From NCBI RefSeq assembly GCF_035207705.1, contig NZ_CP128187.1:2542001-2606000 (forward strand): 64,000 nucleotides of DNA, given 5' to 3'. Below, piece after piece: positions 9,014-18,782 of this stretch. Every line of letters starts with the position of its first letter. Position 1 is the first letter of the stretch. Source of the DNA: Maribacter sp. BPC-D8. GTDB taxonomy: Bacteria > Bacteroidota > Bacteroidia > Flavobacteriales > Flavobacteriaceae. Made by a program: the position numbers and the translations under genes. Under the pieces are notes generated by a model. It ran no database searches and was not told the DNA's origin. It saw nothing but the letters and a program-made list of their open reading frames with translations.

Positions 9014-10816
9014 TTAACGCTTTAAAGTGAAATGATTATTAATGTAAGATGCGTTTGTACTTTCCCCTAAAGAATTGGTATAAGTAAGTTTGAACCAGTA
9101 GTCAGATTCTGGCAAAAGGGCTCCATTAAAAGAACCGGTCCACCCAGTAGAATTTTCAAATATCTGATACAGTAATTTTCCATATCTATCATAAATAGTG
9201 ATCACAGGATTATCTAAAGCTGACAATCCGTCAACTTTCCAAGTATCATTTACGTTATCTCCATTGGGAGTAAAGAACTTTGGAAACCCCACCACTACGA
9301 TATCTCTAGTATCAGAACCACAACCATTTACATCACGAACGGTAATCGTATGCTCACCAGGGAATAGATTGTTGAACAGCCCGCTATTTTGTGGCGTTTC
9401 ATTATCTACTTGATACTCAAAATCTCCATTCTCTTCCAAGAAAACATTGACCACATTAGAAGCATCATCTTCATATTCGATAGTAATATCTGATATTATT
9501 GGCGGACTAGAAAAAACCACAGTAACCGACCTAACAGTTATACATTGTATTAATCCTTGAATATTAGTCACAGACAAGGTGTACACACCAGGTTCTGCAA
9601 CTGTAATTAAAGAAGAGGTTTGCCCTGAGCTCCATTCATACGTAAAATCGCTATCTGGTATACGCTGCCCTATAGTTACAATAGGTTCATCGCCACATAT
9701 AAAAACTTCTGTCTCAAAATCTAAAACAGGTAATTCAATTCCGTTAATATCAAAAGTTTCAGAAACATCAAAGCACATAGAGTTTTCTATTGATGTTGTT
9801 CTTACGTATATCGTTTGCAAAACCTGTGTAGGTATAAATTCTTTTAAAAGTGCGTTGGCACCATCAAAAGCATCTTCAAAACTTTCATGATATGACACCC
9901 TAAAATCCAACGGGCTCTGTGCACCTAAAGCCTCAGCATCTTTGGTATTAAAATCAATAGCTGTGCCGTCTAAACAAGCAGTTTCATCTTCTAAAGAAAA
10001 GGTTTCTGGCGAAGGTGCATAAGCTACTTGGGTTTCGCTTGTTACAGGATTACCTGAGTTACGTACTATAATAACACGATACATACCAGAAACGGCAATA
10101 GAGAGTTCCGGGTCACTTTCACCAGGTATCTGTTGGTAACCCGCTCCAGCATCTAATTCCCATTGATAAGTTTTAGCATCTGCAGTAGTTGCATCCAAAA
10201 CCACGGTTTGGTCATCACATGCAATAACCGGAGGACCTAATAAATTATCTATAATATTACAATCTAAAGCACTATACGGAAACTCAACAAATATGCTACC
10301 TGAAAACTGAATAGAGAATCCTGAATTATTGTTACTGAAATTATTGATCATCAAGAGGTATTCTTCTCCCGGTTCAACAGCTAACCAATCATCATACTGT
10401 ATATTATCTATACCTGTAGGGTCTTCTCCCATCCCTATAAAACTACTATCATCAGAATTATCGAAATAATTACATCGAACAGGATCACCCAATGCACTAC
10501 AATCGTTTGTTTTATACAAAGCAAAATCCCAATCTTCTGTAGTATCAAATCCGATATTAAAACCTAATTGACCTATTTCACCAATTTTAAAGGTATACCA
10601 AGCAGAATTGGTTTCAATAGTACCACTACCCTGCGTAATACAACCAGAAATAGTTGCTCCGTTAAAATCGTCAATACCATAACCATTAGTACCACCATTT
10701 ACAGGAGTATTATAGCAAATAGGAACCGCATTGGCGCAATCAGCCGACACCTGCGCAAAACAGCTGAAGATGCTAAAAAAGCATACTAATAAAACAGATA
10801 TACCATACTTGGTCAT
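9014..10816 (-). CDS. Secreted T9SS cargo protein with type B (CHU_C) C-terminal sorting domain, 600 aa
   Basis: The architecture matches its downstream paralogue with an extra middle section. It has a signal peptide ending CFAQ, an SADCANAVPICYNTPVNGG N-terminal domain, and the YLLMINNFSNNNSGFSIQFSGS strands. PKD/Ig-like domains follow (TYQWELDAGAGYQQIPG; TYEWSSGQTSSLITV), then the type B sorting domain (KFFTPNGDNVNDTWKVDG, ITIYDRYGKLLYQI, HFTLKR end). It is expected at the cell surface or released through T9SS. The 124-bp gap to the next gene has no clear terminator, so the pair may be co-transcribed. The ~120 extra residues are mostly in the PKD-like part. Confidence 0.85.
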   Translation of the reverse strand: MTKYGISVLLVCFFSIFSCFAQVSADCANAVPICYNTPVNGGTNGYGIDDFNGATISGCITQGSGTIETNSAWYTFKIGEIGQLGFNIGFDTTEDWDFALYKTNDCSALGDPVRCNYFDNSDDSSFIGMGEDPTGIDNIQYDDWLAVEPGEEYLLMINNFSNNNSGFSIQFSGSIFVEFPYSALDCNIIDNLLGPPVIACDDQTVVLDATTADAKTYQWELDAGAGYQQIPGESDPELSIAVSGMYRVIIVRNSGNPVTSETQVAYAPSPETFSLEDETACLDGTAIDFNTKDAEALGAQSPLDFRVSYHESFEDAFDGANALLKEFIPTQVLQTIYVRTTSIENSMCFDVSETFDINGIELPVLDFETEVFICGDEPIVTIGQRIPDSDFTYEWSSGQTSSLITVAEPGVYTLSVTNIQGLIQCITVRSVTVVFSSPPIISDITIEYEDDASNVVNVFLEENGDFEYQVDNETPQNSGLFNNLFPGEHTITVRDVNGCGSDTRDIVVVGFPKFFTPNGDNVNDTWKVDGLSALDNPVITIYDRYGKLLYQIFENSTGWTGSFNGALLPESDYWFKLTYTNSLGESTNASYINNHFTLKR

Positions 10817-10898
10817 AGAGGCCTTCTCATTTCTAAAACTAAAATTAACTAGACCTTAACGTTATGGCTAATTAATGTTGTGTAATGCCTGTAAATGG

Positions 10899-10928
10899 TT
10901 ATAAAGTGGCACATATTGTATATCTTTG
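10899..10928 (+). promoter_or_regulatory. Flavobacterial promoter of folE-cysS
   Basis: TTA (10899-10901), 19 nt, then TATCTTTG (10921-10928). The -7 element is a full match and the -33 element differs from TTG by one base. It ends 22 bp before the folE ATG. Confidence 0.65.
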
Positions 10929-10950
10929 CAGCTTCTAAAAGATAGATAAA

Positions 10951-11631
10951 ATGAAAATTGAGGATACACTGGAAGATCAATTTGATGAATTAGGAAACGA
11001 TCACATTTCTACATCAGAAGACACTCCTTTACGTTCAGATGCCTTTGATTTGGATGATGCCGAAAAGATTGAACGCATTCGCGAAAATGTACGTGAAATT
11101 ATGCTAACCTTAGGTTTAGATTTAACCGACGATAGCCTAAAAGGAACTCCGAATAGAGTTGCTAAAATGTACGTTAATGAAATATTCGGCGGCTTAAACC
11201 CTACCAAAAAACCTAAGGCTTCTACTTTTGATAATAAGTACAAGTATGGCGAAATGTTAGTTGAAAAAAACATTACTCTTTACTCCACCTGCGAACACCA
11301 CTTTCTACCAATAGTTGGTCGTGCCCACGTTGCTTACATTTCTAATGGTACCGTTGTTGGTCTTTCTAAGATGAACCGTATTGTTGATTATTATGCTAAA
11401 CGTCCGCAAGTTCAAGAGCGTTTAAATATTCAAATCGTAAGAGAATTACAAAAAGCTTTAGGTACTGAAGATGTTGCTTGTGTTATTGATGCAAAACATC
11501 TTTGTGTAAATTCTAGAGGAATTCGCGATATTGATAGTAGCACCGTAACCGCTGAATATGGCGGTAAATTCAAAGAAGAATTGGTACGCCGCGAGTTCTT
11601 AAATTACCTTAACCTAGACACTCATTTTTAA
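10951..11631 (+). CDS. folE: GTP cyclohydrolase I
   Basis: The enzyme converts GTP to 7,8-dihydroneopterin triphosphate, the first step of tetrahydrofolate synthesis. The C-terminal ~185 residues carry the zinc and catalytic motifs [31 protein letters not shown] and [11 protein letters not shown]. An acidic N-terminal extension of about 40 residues is typical of longer family members. The length (226 aa) is normal. It has its own promoter and is followed after 14 bp by cysS, so the two form an operon. Confidence 0.97.
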   Translation: MKIEDTLEDQFDELGNDHISTSEDTPLRSDAFDLDDAEKIERIRENVREIMLTLGLDLTDDSLKGTPNRVAKMYVNEIFGGLNPTKKPKASTFDNKYKYGEMLVEKNITLYSTCEHHFLPIVGRAHVAYISNGTVVGLSKMNRIVDYYAKRPQVQERLNIQIVRELQKALGTEDVACVIDAKHLCVNSRGIRDIDSSTVTAEYGGKFKEELVRREFLNYLNLDTHF

Positions 11632-11645
11632 TAGCATATAGCTTC

Positions 11646-13124
<1,479 letters not shown>

Positions 13125-13126
13125 GT

Positions 13127-14050
13127 TTAATCTAAAAACCTAGATTTTTGAATTTTAGACTGGTATTCACCAGGAGCTATTTGTTGCCTTGTTTTAAAAA
13201 CTCTATTAAAGTAAGATCTACTTTCAAATCCGCAATCAAGATATACATCTTTAATGCTACGCTTGGGGTCTTGCAATAAACCAACAGCTAATTTTATGCG
13301 CTCGTTATTTATAAACTCAACAGGAGAAATACCAAGCTCTAGTTTAAAGGTTCTATAAAAATGTGACGGACTCATACAAGCTATCTTACTAAGCGCATCT
13401 ACAGTTAATGACTTATGCACATTATTTCTAATGTAGCGTATAACCTCTGTCAGCCTACTTTCTTTTTTAACCGATAAAGTAGCATTACTATAAATTTTTC
13501 GCTCATTAGTCTGTAGAATTCTAATGATCAATTCACGCAACATATTATCTACAAATAGATCCTTAGATGGGTGCTCTTCAGAAAATAGAAATAAAAGCCG
13601 CTGTATAATTTGAAATATACCTCTGTCATTTACGAAATGAAAATTGTAATCCATTAATCCCCATGCATCCTTATTACTTTTAGGCATGTTCTCATTCATG
13701 AATTGCAATACCTTATTTATTTTATCCTCAGAAATAGCCATTGCCAAACATCTAGTTGGGTTCTTCGCCATTGCTTCAGGAAAATCAATACACATACCCT
13801 CATTTGCAGGTAAGACTAAAGACTCACCCGGTAAAAAATCAAAAGATTCATAATCGCGCAAGTGCATAATCTTCTTTCCTTGAATCATACTCGCCAAAAC
13901 AGGCTGTTCAAATTTCAAAAGAACACTAGCCGCTTGCTCATGCGTTTCAAAAACATGCATAGCCGCATTATTCATCGTATAAGAGGTTTGGTTTTCAACC
14001 ATGGTCTCTAAACGCCTTCCTTTTAAAAAATTTTCAGCTAAACGAATCAC
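13127..14050 (-). CDS. AraC-family transcriptional regulator
   Basis: The N-terminal ~190 residues (from ETMVENQTSYTMNNAAMHVF through GKKIMHLRDYESFDFLPGES) look like the AraC_N effector-binding domain. The C-terminal 100 residues are a standard double helix-turn-helix (LTVDALSKIACMSPSHFYRTFK; KDVYLDCGFESRSYFNRVFK). The start is a GTG at 14050, kept because IRLAENFLKGRRLETM looks like part of the conserved fold; the next in-frame ATG (14002) would remove it. It is divergent from the aldehyde dehydrogenase across 195 bp, the usual layout for a regulator of its neighbour. The effector is unknown; an aldehyde or alcohol is likely. Confidence 0.88.
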   Translation of the reverse strand: MIRLAENFLKGRRLETMVENQTSYTMNNAAMHVFETHEQAASVLLKFEQPVLASMIQGKKIMHLRDYESFDFLPGESLVLPANEGMCIDFPEAMAKNPTRCLAMAISEDKINKVLQFMNENMPKSNKDAWGLMDYNFHFVNDRGIFQIIQRLLFLFSEEHPSKDLFVDNMLRELIIRILQTNERKIYSNATLSVKKESRLTEVIRYIRNNVHKSLTVDALSKIACMSPSHFYRTFKLELGISPVEFINNERIKLAVGLLQDPKRSIKDVYLDCGFESRSYFNRVFKTRQQIAPGEYQSKIQKSRFLD

Positions 14051-14123
14051 ACTTATATCGATTTTATTTTAAGGAATTTACAAAAAAATATACTTAAAAA
14101 AATCATAATATCATTAAATGATA

Positions 14124-14141
14124 GAATAGTTCACACTATTC
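14124..14141. promoter_or_regulatory. Inverted repeat, candidate operator between araC-like gene and aldehyde dehydrogenase
   Basis: GAATAGT-TCAC-ACTATTC is a perfect 7-bp dyad in the divergent intergenic region, 74 bp from the regulator start and 104 bp from the dehydrogenase start. AraC proteins often bind direct repeats instead, so the assignment is tentative. Confidence 0.4.
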
Positions 14142-14245
14142 GTAGAATGCGTCAGATAATATCAAAAACGGAGAAGTACATTTAGAATATCGTATTGGTA
14201 GTACCTATATGAACTTACTTCTATTATTAACTTAAATCATATACT

Positions 14246-15769
14246 ATGAGCACAACAGCAACTGTAGAAAAAGACGTACTTCAAAAACCCAAATTCAAAA
14301 ACCAATATGAAAACTTCATTGGTGGAAAATGGGTTGCACCAAGTAAAGGAGAATATTTTGACAACATCTCACCAGTAGATGGCAAATCATTTACCAAAAT
14401 ACCTAGATCCACAGCAGAAGATATAGAGTTGGCAATTGATGCCGCTTGGGTAGCAGCAAAGTCATGGAACTCATCTACAGCAACAGAAAGAAGTAATATG
14501 CTTTTAAAAATTGCCGATAAAATAGAGCAAAATTTAGAAGTACTGGCACGAGCTGAAACTTGGGATAATGGTAAAGCCATACGCGAAACAAGAGCTGCAG
14601 ATTTACCTTTGGCAGTCGATCACTTTAGATATTTTGCAGGTGTCATTAGAGCAGAAGAAGGATCGGTAAGTGAGTTAGATTCTAATACAGTTGCATTGAA
14701 CGTCACCGAACCATTAGGCGTCGTGGGTCAAATTATACCATGGAACTTTCCTTTATTAATGGCTACTTGGAAATTAGCCCCAGCATTGGCAGCAGGTAAC
14801 TGTGTTGTTCTAAAACCAGCAGAACAAACCCCTGTTGCAATTTTAATATTAATGGAAATCATTGAGGGTATTTTACCTGATGGTGTTCTTAACGTGGTAA
14901 ACGGTTTTGGTGCCGAAGCTGGCAAGCCATTGGCATCTAGCCCTAGAATTGACAAAATTGCCTTTACCGGAGAAACTACAACCGGACAATTAATAATGCA
15001 ATATGCATCTAAAAATATTACTCCCGTTACATTAGAACTTGGTGGTAAATCTCCGAATGTATTCTTTGAAAGCATTATGGACGCCGATGATGATTTCTTC
15101 GACAAGTGTTTGGAAGGCGCAAATATGTTTGCATTAAACCAAGGCGAAGTTTGTACCTGTCCGTCACGTATGCTAGTTCAAGAAAGTATTTATGACAAGT
15201 TTATAGAACGTGTAATCGAACGTACCAAGGCAATTAAAATGGGACACCCATTAGACCCTAACACTATGATGGGTGCACAGGCTTCTAACGATCAATTTGA
15301 AAAAATTCTTAACTACATACAAATAGGTAAAGAAGAAGGTTGTGAAGTTCTTACTGGTGGTGAGCAAGCATACAACGAAGGTTTAGAAGGTGGCTACTAT
15401 GTTCAGCCGACGATTCTAAAAGGAAATAATAAAATGCGCGTTTTTCAAGAAGAAATATTTGGACCTGTGCTCTGTGTAACTACTTTCAAAGATGAAGCAG
15501 AAGCTATTGAAATTGCCAACGATACATTGTATGGCTTAGGTGCCGGAGTATGGACAAGAGATACACACCAAGCATATCAAATTTCTAGAGCTATTAAAGC
15601 AGGTAGAGTTTGGGTAAACTGCTATCACTTATACCCTGCACATGCACCTTTCGGTGGATACAAAAAATCGGGTATTGGTAGAGAAAACCACAAAATGATG
15701 TTGGCACACTATCGTCAAACAAAAAACATGCTTATCTCTTACGATAAGAAAAAAATGGGATTCTTTTAA
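14246..15769 (+). CDS. Aldehyde dehydrogenase (AldB/ExaC-like), 507 aa
   Basis: An NAD(P)-dependent oxidation of aldehydes to acids is expected. The cofactor-binding segment is [20 protein letters not shown] with AFTGETTTG. The general base lies in LELGGKSPN. The nucleophile is Cys303 in [11 protein letters not shown], the form found in bacterial acetaldehyde dehydrogenases of the AldB/ExaC group. The C-terminal region has [10 protein letters not shown] and [14 protein letters not shown]. The length is normal. The DUF779 gene follows after 13 bp, a pairing known for this dehydrogenase group, and the AraC-type regulator is divergent. Acetaldehyde or a related short aldehyde is the likeliest substrate. 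Confidence 0.92.
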   Translation: MSTTATVEKDVLQKPKFKNQYENFIGGKWVAPSKGEYFDNISPVDGKSFTKIPRSTAEDIELAIDAAWVAAKSWNSSTATERSNMLLKIADKIEQNLEVLARAETWDNGKAIRETRAADLPLAVDHFRYFAGVIRAEEGSVSELDSNTVALNVTEPLGVVGQIIPWNFPLLMATWKLAPALAAGNCVVLKPAEQTPVAILILMEIIEGILPDGVLNVVNGFGAEAGKPLASSPRIDKIAFTGETTTGQLIMQYASKNITPVTLELGGKSPNVFFESIMDADDDFFDKCLEGANMFALNQGEVCTCPSRMLVQESIYDKFIERVIERTKAIKMGHPLDPNTMMGAQASNDQFEKILNYIQIGKEEGCEVLTGGEQAYNEGLEGGYYVQPTILKGNNKMRVFQEEIFGPVLCVTTFKDEAEAIEIANDTLYGLGAGVWTRDTHQAYQISRAIKAGRVWVNCYHLYPAHAPFGGYKKSGIGRENHKMMLAHYRQTKNMLISYDKKKMGFF

Positions 15770-15782
15770 TAACATAGATTGT

Positions 15783-16157
15783 ATGAAAACTAAGCGAGTA
15801 ATAGTAACCGAAAAAGCAGCTGCAGTAATCGCAGAACTTAAAGAAAAACATGGCGAACTCATGTTTCACCAAAGTGGTGGTTGTTGCGATGGCTCTGCAC
15901 CAATGTGCTTTGAAAAAGGTGAATTAATGCTCGATGACAATGATGTTTGCCTAGGCAGTATCGAGGGTTGTGACTTTCATATGTCGCGAGACCAATTTGA
16001 ATATTGGAAACACACTCAACTTACGCTTGATGTTACGCCAGGCATCGGTTCAAGTTTTTCATTAGAAATACCCATGGGTATTCGATTCTTAATCAAATCT
16101 AGGTTGTATTCTGAAGAAGAAGCTGAACATTTAGAACCGATTAGAATTGGAGCCTAA
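15783..16157 (+). CDS. DUF779 domain protein, 124 aa
   Basis: A small soluble protein with the DUF779 signature: HQSGGCCDGSAPMCF, a cluster of three cysteines near residues 33-42, then GCDFHMSRDQFEYWKHTQLTLDV and PGIGSSFSLE. The cysteines suggest metal binding or redox use, but this is unproven. It sits 13 bp after the aldehyde dehydrogenase stop in the same direction. This arrangement recurs in many bacteria and suggests an accessory role for the dehydrogenase. The function is otherwise unknown. A hairpin follows the stop codon. Confidence 0.9.
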   Translation: MKTKRVIVTEKAAAVIAELKEKHGELMFHQSGGCCDGSAPMCFEKGELMLDDNDVCLGSIEGCDFHMSRDQFEYWKHTQLTLDVTPGIGSSFSLEIPMGIRFLIKSRLYSEEEAEHLEPIRIGA

Positions 16158-16175
16158 AAGTAATGAGCAATAGAT

Positions 16176-16206
16176 ACAAGTCCTGATGTTTTTCATCAGG
16201 ACTTGT
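16176..16206 (+). terminator. Terminator-like hairpin after the DUF779 gene
   Basis: A perfect 13-bp stem (16176-16188 with 16194-16206) closes a T5 loop. The following tail is only partly T-rich. Confidence 0.65.
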
Positions 16207-16233
16207 TATTTACAAAGGTTACTAGTTTTGTAG

Positions 16234-16241
16234 TAAATTTG
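16234..16241 (+). promoter_or_regulatory. -7 element supporting the GTG start of yidD
   Basis: TAAATTTG matches TAnnTTTG. Transcription from here would begin near 16247, downstream of the ATG at 16203 and upstream of the GTG at 16260, which argues for the GTG. Confidence 0.55.
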
Positions 16242-16259
16242 CATCATCAATTTGTCACC

Positions 16260-16493
16260 GTGAAAATTTCATTAAAAAAAATTCTAATTGCCCCTTTTGT
16301 ATTTCTAGTTCGTTTTTACCAACTAGCGATATCTCCATACACACCTGCCACTTGTAGATACTCCCCTACTTGTTCTCAATACACCTTAGAAGCATTAAAA
16401 AAACATGGTTTATTTAAAGGAGGATGGATGGCGACTAAACGTATTTTCAGCTGCAACCCTTGGGGCGGAAAAGGGTATGATCCCGTTCCCTAA
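16260..16493 (+). CDS. yidD: Membrane protein insertion efficiency factor YidD
   Basis: YidD is a small inner-face membrane-associated protein that helps YidC insert membrane proteins. The 77-residue product has the amphipathic N-terminus ([20 protein letters not shown]) and the three-cysteine family core [15 protein letters not shown], followed by [22 protein letters not shown]. The start is a GTG at 16260. The in-frame ATG at 16203 lies inside the upstream hairpin and before the -7 element, and it would add 19 unrelated residues. It stands alone here, away from rnpA and yidC. Confidence 0.92.
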   Translation: MKISLKKILIAPFVFLVRFYQLAISPYTPATCRYSPTCSQYTLEALKKHGLFKGGWMATKRIFSCNPWGGKGYDPVP

Positions 16494-16624
16494 ATAAAGT
16501 TCAAGACGCAAGTTCAAGTCCAAGTCAAAACACAAATACGAAGATTTCTTGACTAAAAATTTATGATATAACAACTCAAGACCTTTATTTATTTTAAACT
16601 TCACATTTTTACTCCCATTCAATT

Positions 16625-16673
16625 TTTCTATTCTCTCATATCTATCTTCTCTATTCTAATTTCTATTCTCTCA
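16625..16673 (+). repeat. Pyrimidine-rich direct repeat in the yidD-lgt gap
   Basis: TTTCTATTCTCTCA occurs twice (16625-16638 and 16660-16673) inside a C/T-rich tract of about 65 bp. Nothing else was recognised in the 274-bp gap apart from a weak TATCTTAG at 16741-16748 before lgt. Confidence 0.6.
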
Positions 16674-16767
16674 ACGCTCTCTTTTAACTAAAAGCAAAAC
16701 CGATTTTCCATTTCTAAAGCCTAGGGAGATTTCTATTTTATTATCTTAGCCTTTCAAAATTCAACAC

Positions 16768-17730
16768 ATGCATTTCTTAGGAATTACTTGGAATCCGAAC
16801 GAGACTCTTTTCAACATCGGATTCATACAAATAAAGTATTACAATCTTCTTTGGATTACCGCCTTTGCTTTAGGTTGGTTTATCATGAAAAAGATATTCC
16901 TCAATGAAAAAAAATCTGTTGAACAACTAGACTCCCTTTTCATATACACGGTTTTAAGCACCATGTTAGGCGCAAGATTAGGCCATGTTTTCTTTTACGA
17001 TTGGGCATACTATTCTAATCACCTTGTAGAAATATTGATTCCTGTTCGCGAAAGTGCATCTGGTAGTCTATTATTTGGTTTAATAGACGGTTATGAGTTT
17101 ACAGGATTTGCAGGTTTAGCTAGTCACGGAGCTACAATAGGTATTATTATAGGCACCTATTTATACACGAGAAAATTTCCTGAATTTAAAATGCTCTGGA
17201 TATTTGACAGAATGGTCATACCTGTTGCTATTGGTTGTTTTTGCGTACGTTTAGGAAACTTTTTCAATTCTGAAATCAATGGTAAAATTGTTGATGAGAA
17301 TTTCATATTCGCTACTAAATTTATTCGCGATTCAGACGACTTGCATCCATCAAAAGCATTGGGCATTACACAAGAAAAAACTTTAAATGCCGCATATGCA
17401 GCGATTGAGAACAATCCGCAGTTTTCGCAATATTTAGCTGAAATACCATATCGTCATCCGGCACAATTATACGAAGGTATAGGCTACCTTTTAATATTTG
17501 TTCTACTATATTTTCTGTACTGGAAAACTGATAAAAAAAATAAACCAGGTTACTTATTTGGATTGTTTTTTGTGTTATTATGGTCCGTTCGTTTCTTAGT
17601 TGAATTCGTAAAGAAAAGCCAAGGCGGATTCGAAGAGTCATTAGGGCTACTTTCAACGGGCCAATGGTTGAGTATTCCTTTTATCCTAGTTGGATTATAC
17701 TTTATGTTCAAAAAAACTAAAACTGCATAA
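16768..17730 (+). CDS. lgt: Prolipoprotein diacylglyceryl transferase
   Basis: Lgt is an inner membrane enzyme that transfers diacylglycerol from phosphatidylglycerol to the lipobox cysteine, the first step of lipoprotein maturation. The 320-residue chain has about seven membrane spans. It carries the family motifs GARLGHVFFYDW, a conserved His-Gly in SHGATIGIIIG, RLGNFFNSEINGK and YRHPAQLYEGIGY. A loop insertion (ATKFIRDSDDLHPSKALGI to YLAEIPYRHP) is somewhat longer than in E. coli. It is the first gene of a run with DUF192, GNAT and ABC genes (gaps of 2, 33 and -4 bp). Many lipoproteins encoded in this window are its likely substrates. Confidence 0.96.
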   Translation: MHFLGITWNPNETLFNIGFIQIKYYNLLWITAFALGWFIMKKIFLNEKKSVEQLDSLFIYTVLSTMLGARLGHVFFYDWAYYSNHLVEILIPVRESASGSLLFGLIDGYEFTGFAGLASHGATIGIIIGTYLYTRKFPEFKMLWIFDRMVIPVAIGCFCVRLGNFFNSEINGKIVDENFIFATKFIRDSDDLHPSKALGITQEKTLNAAYAAIENNPQFSQYLAEIPYRHPAQLYEGIGYLLIFVLLYFLYWKTDKKNKPGYLFGLFFVLLWSVRFLVEFVKKSQGGFEESLGLLSTGQWLSIPFILVGLYFMFKKTKTA

Positions 17731-17732
17731 TA

Positions 17733-18224
17733 TTGAAGACGATACATAAAAGTTCGGTTATTTTAATAGTTGTAGCACTGCTACTTTTTTCTTGTAAAGA
17801 AGAGTCAAAAAAAACTATAGCTACGCAAAGTATAGATTTCACTCATGAAGGAGACTTATCTGTCTTTTTAAACTCAAGTGACACGGTAAAAACTAAGTTA
17901 AATATTGAGTTTGCAGAAACCGATTACGAAACCCAAACCGGACTCATGTACCGAAAAGGAATGGATAGTAATCAAGGGATGTTATTTATTTTCCCTGATG
18001 AAAGAGTACATTCTTTTTACATGAAGAATACAGAGTTTCCCCTAGATATTATTTACATAAAAGAAGATTTAAGAATTGCTAGTTTTCAAGAAAATGCACA
18101 GCCACTTAATGAGTCTGGCTTAACATCTCAAGTTCCTATCAAATATGTTCTTGAAATTAACGGAGGTTTAGCACAAGAATTGGGGTTATCTATAGGCGAC
18201 AGCATTAGCTTTAGCAGAAAATAG
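17733..18224 (+). CDS. DUF192 lipoprotein, 163 aa
   Basis: A lipoprotein signal (MKTIHKSS, a hydrophobic run, LLLFSC) leads into a DUF192 domain. Its core is IEFAETDYETQTGLMYRKGM, GMLFIFPDERVHSFYMKNT, PLDIIYI, and VLEINGGLAQELGLSIGDS. The role of DUF192 is not established; it is a small beta-rich fold. The start codon is TTG, 2 bp after the lgt stop. No in-frame ATG fits, since the signal peptide is needed to reach the lipobox. Translational coupling to lgt is likely. Confidence 0.87.
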   Translation: MKTIHKSSVILIVVALLLFSCKEESKKTIATQSIDFTHEGDLSVFLNSSDTVKTKLNIEFAETDYETQTGLMYRKGMDSNQGMLFIFPDERVHSFYMKNTEFPLDIIYIKEDLRIASFQENAQPLNESGLTSQVPIKYVLEINGGLAQELGLSIGDSISFSRK

Positions 18225-18257
18225 AGCACCTGCCTTTTTATATTTTATAGTAATACA

Positions 18258-18782
18258 ATGCCAGTACACGTACTATTTAACGAAGAATCTGAACGGTTAC
18301 TTTTCAAAGAAGTACAACCTTCAGATTTTGAGAGCTGGCTACCTTTTCATGAAGAACCTTTAAGCAGCCAATTCTGGTCAGGGTTACCATCTGACCCAAA
18401 AGAAGCCTGCCAACAACAATTCGACAGAATTTTCGAGCGCTACAATGACAACTTGGGCGGCATGAATGCATTATACCTAAAAGACACCACTACTTTAGTA
18501 GGTCTTTGTGGTTTATTGATACAAGAAGTAGATGGTAAAAAAGAATTGGAAATAGGTTATTCTATACTACCAAGGTACTGGCGGCAAGGTTTTGCATTTG
18601 AAGCAGCCCAAAAATGTAAGCAAATAGCTTTTGCAAAAGAATGGGCAACCAGTTTAATATCTATCATTCAAGTAGACAATATTCCTTCTCAGAAAACAGC
18701 ATTGAAAAACGGTATGTTTTTAGATTTTACGACTACCTACCACAACAATACAGTTCATATTTTTAGAATAAATGCATCATGA
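18258..18782 (+). CDS. GNAT-family N-acetyltransferase (RimJ-like), 174 aa
   Basis: An acetyl-CoA-dependent acyltransferase of the RimJ/RimL type. It begins with the substrate-side strand RLLFKEVQPSDFESWLPF. The acetyl-CoA-binding motif is LEIGYSILPRYWRQGFAFEAA, and the C-terminal segment VDNIPSQKTALKNGMFLDF is typical. The acceptor is unknown. Its last codons overlap the next gene's start by 4 bp (ATGA type), so translation of the two is probably coupled. Confidence 0.85.
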   Translation: MPVHVLFNEESERLLFKEVQPSDFESWLPFHEEPLSSQFWSGLPSDPKEACQQQFDRIFERYNDNLGGMNALYLKDTTTLVGLCGLLIQEVDGKKELEIGYSILPRYWRQGFAFEAAQKCKQIAFAKEWATSLISIIQVDNIPSQKTALKNGMFLDFTTTYHNNTVHIFRINAS

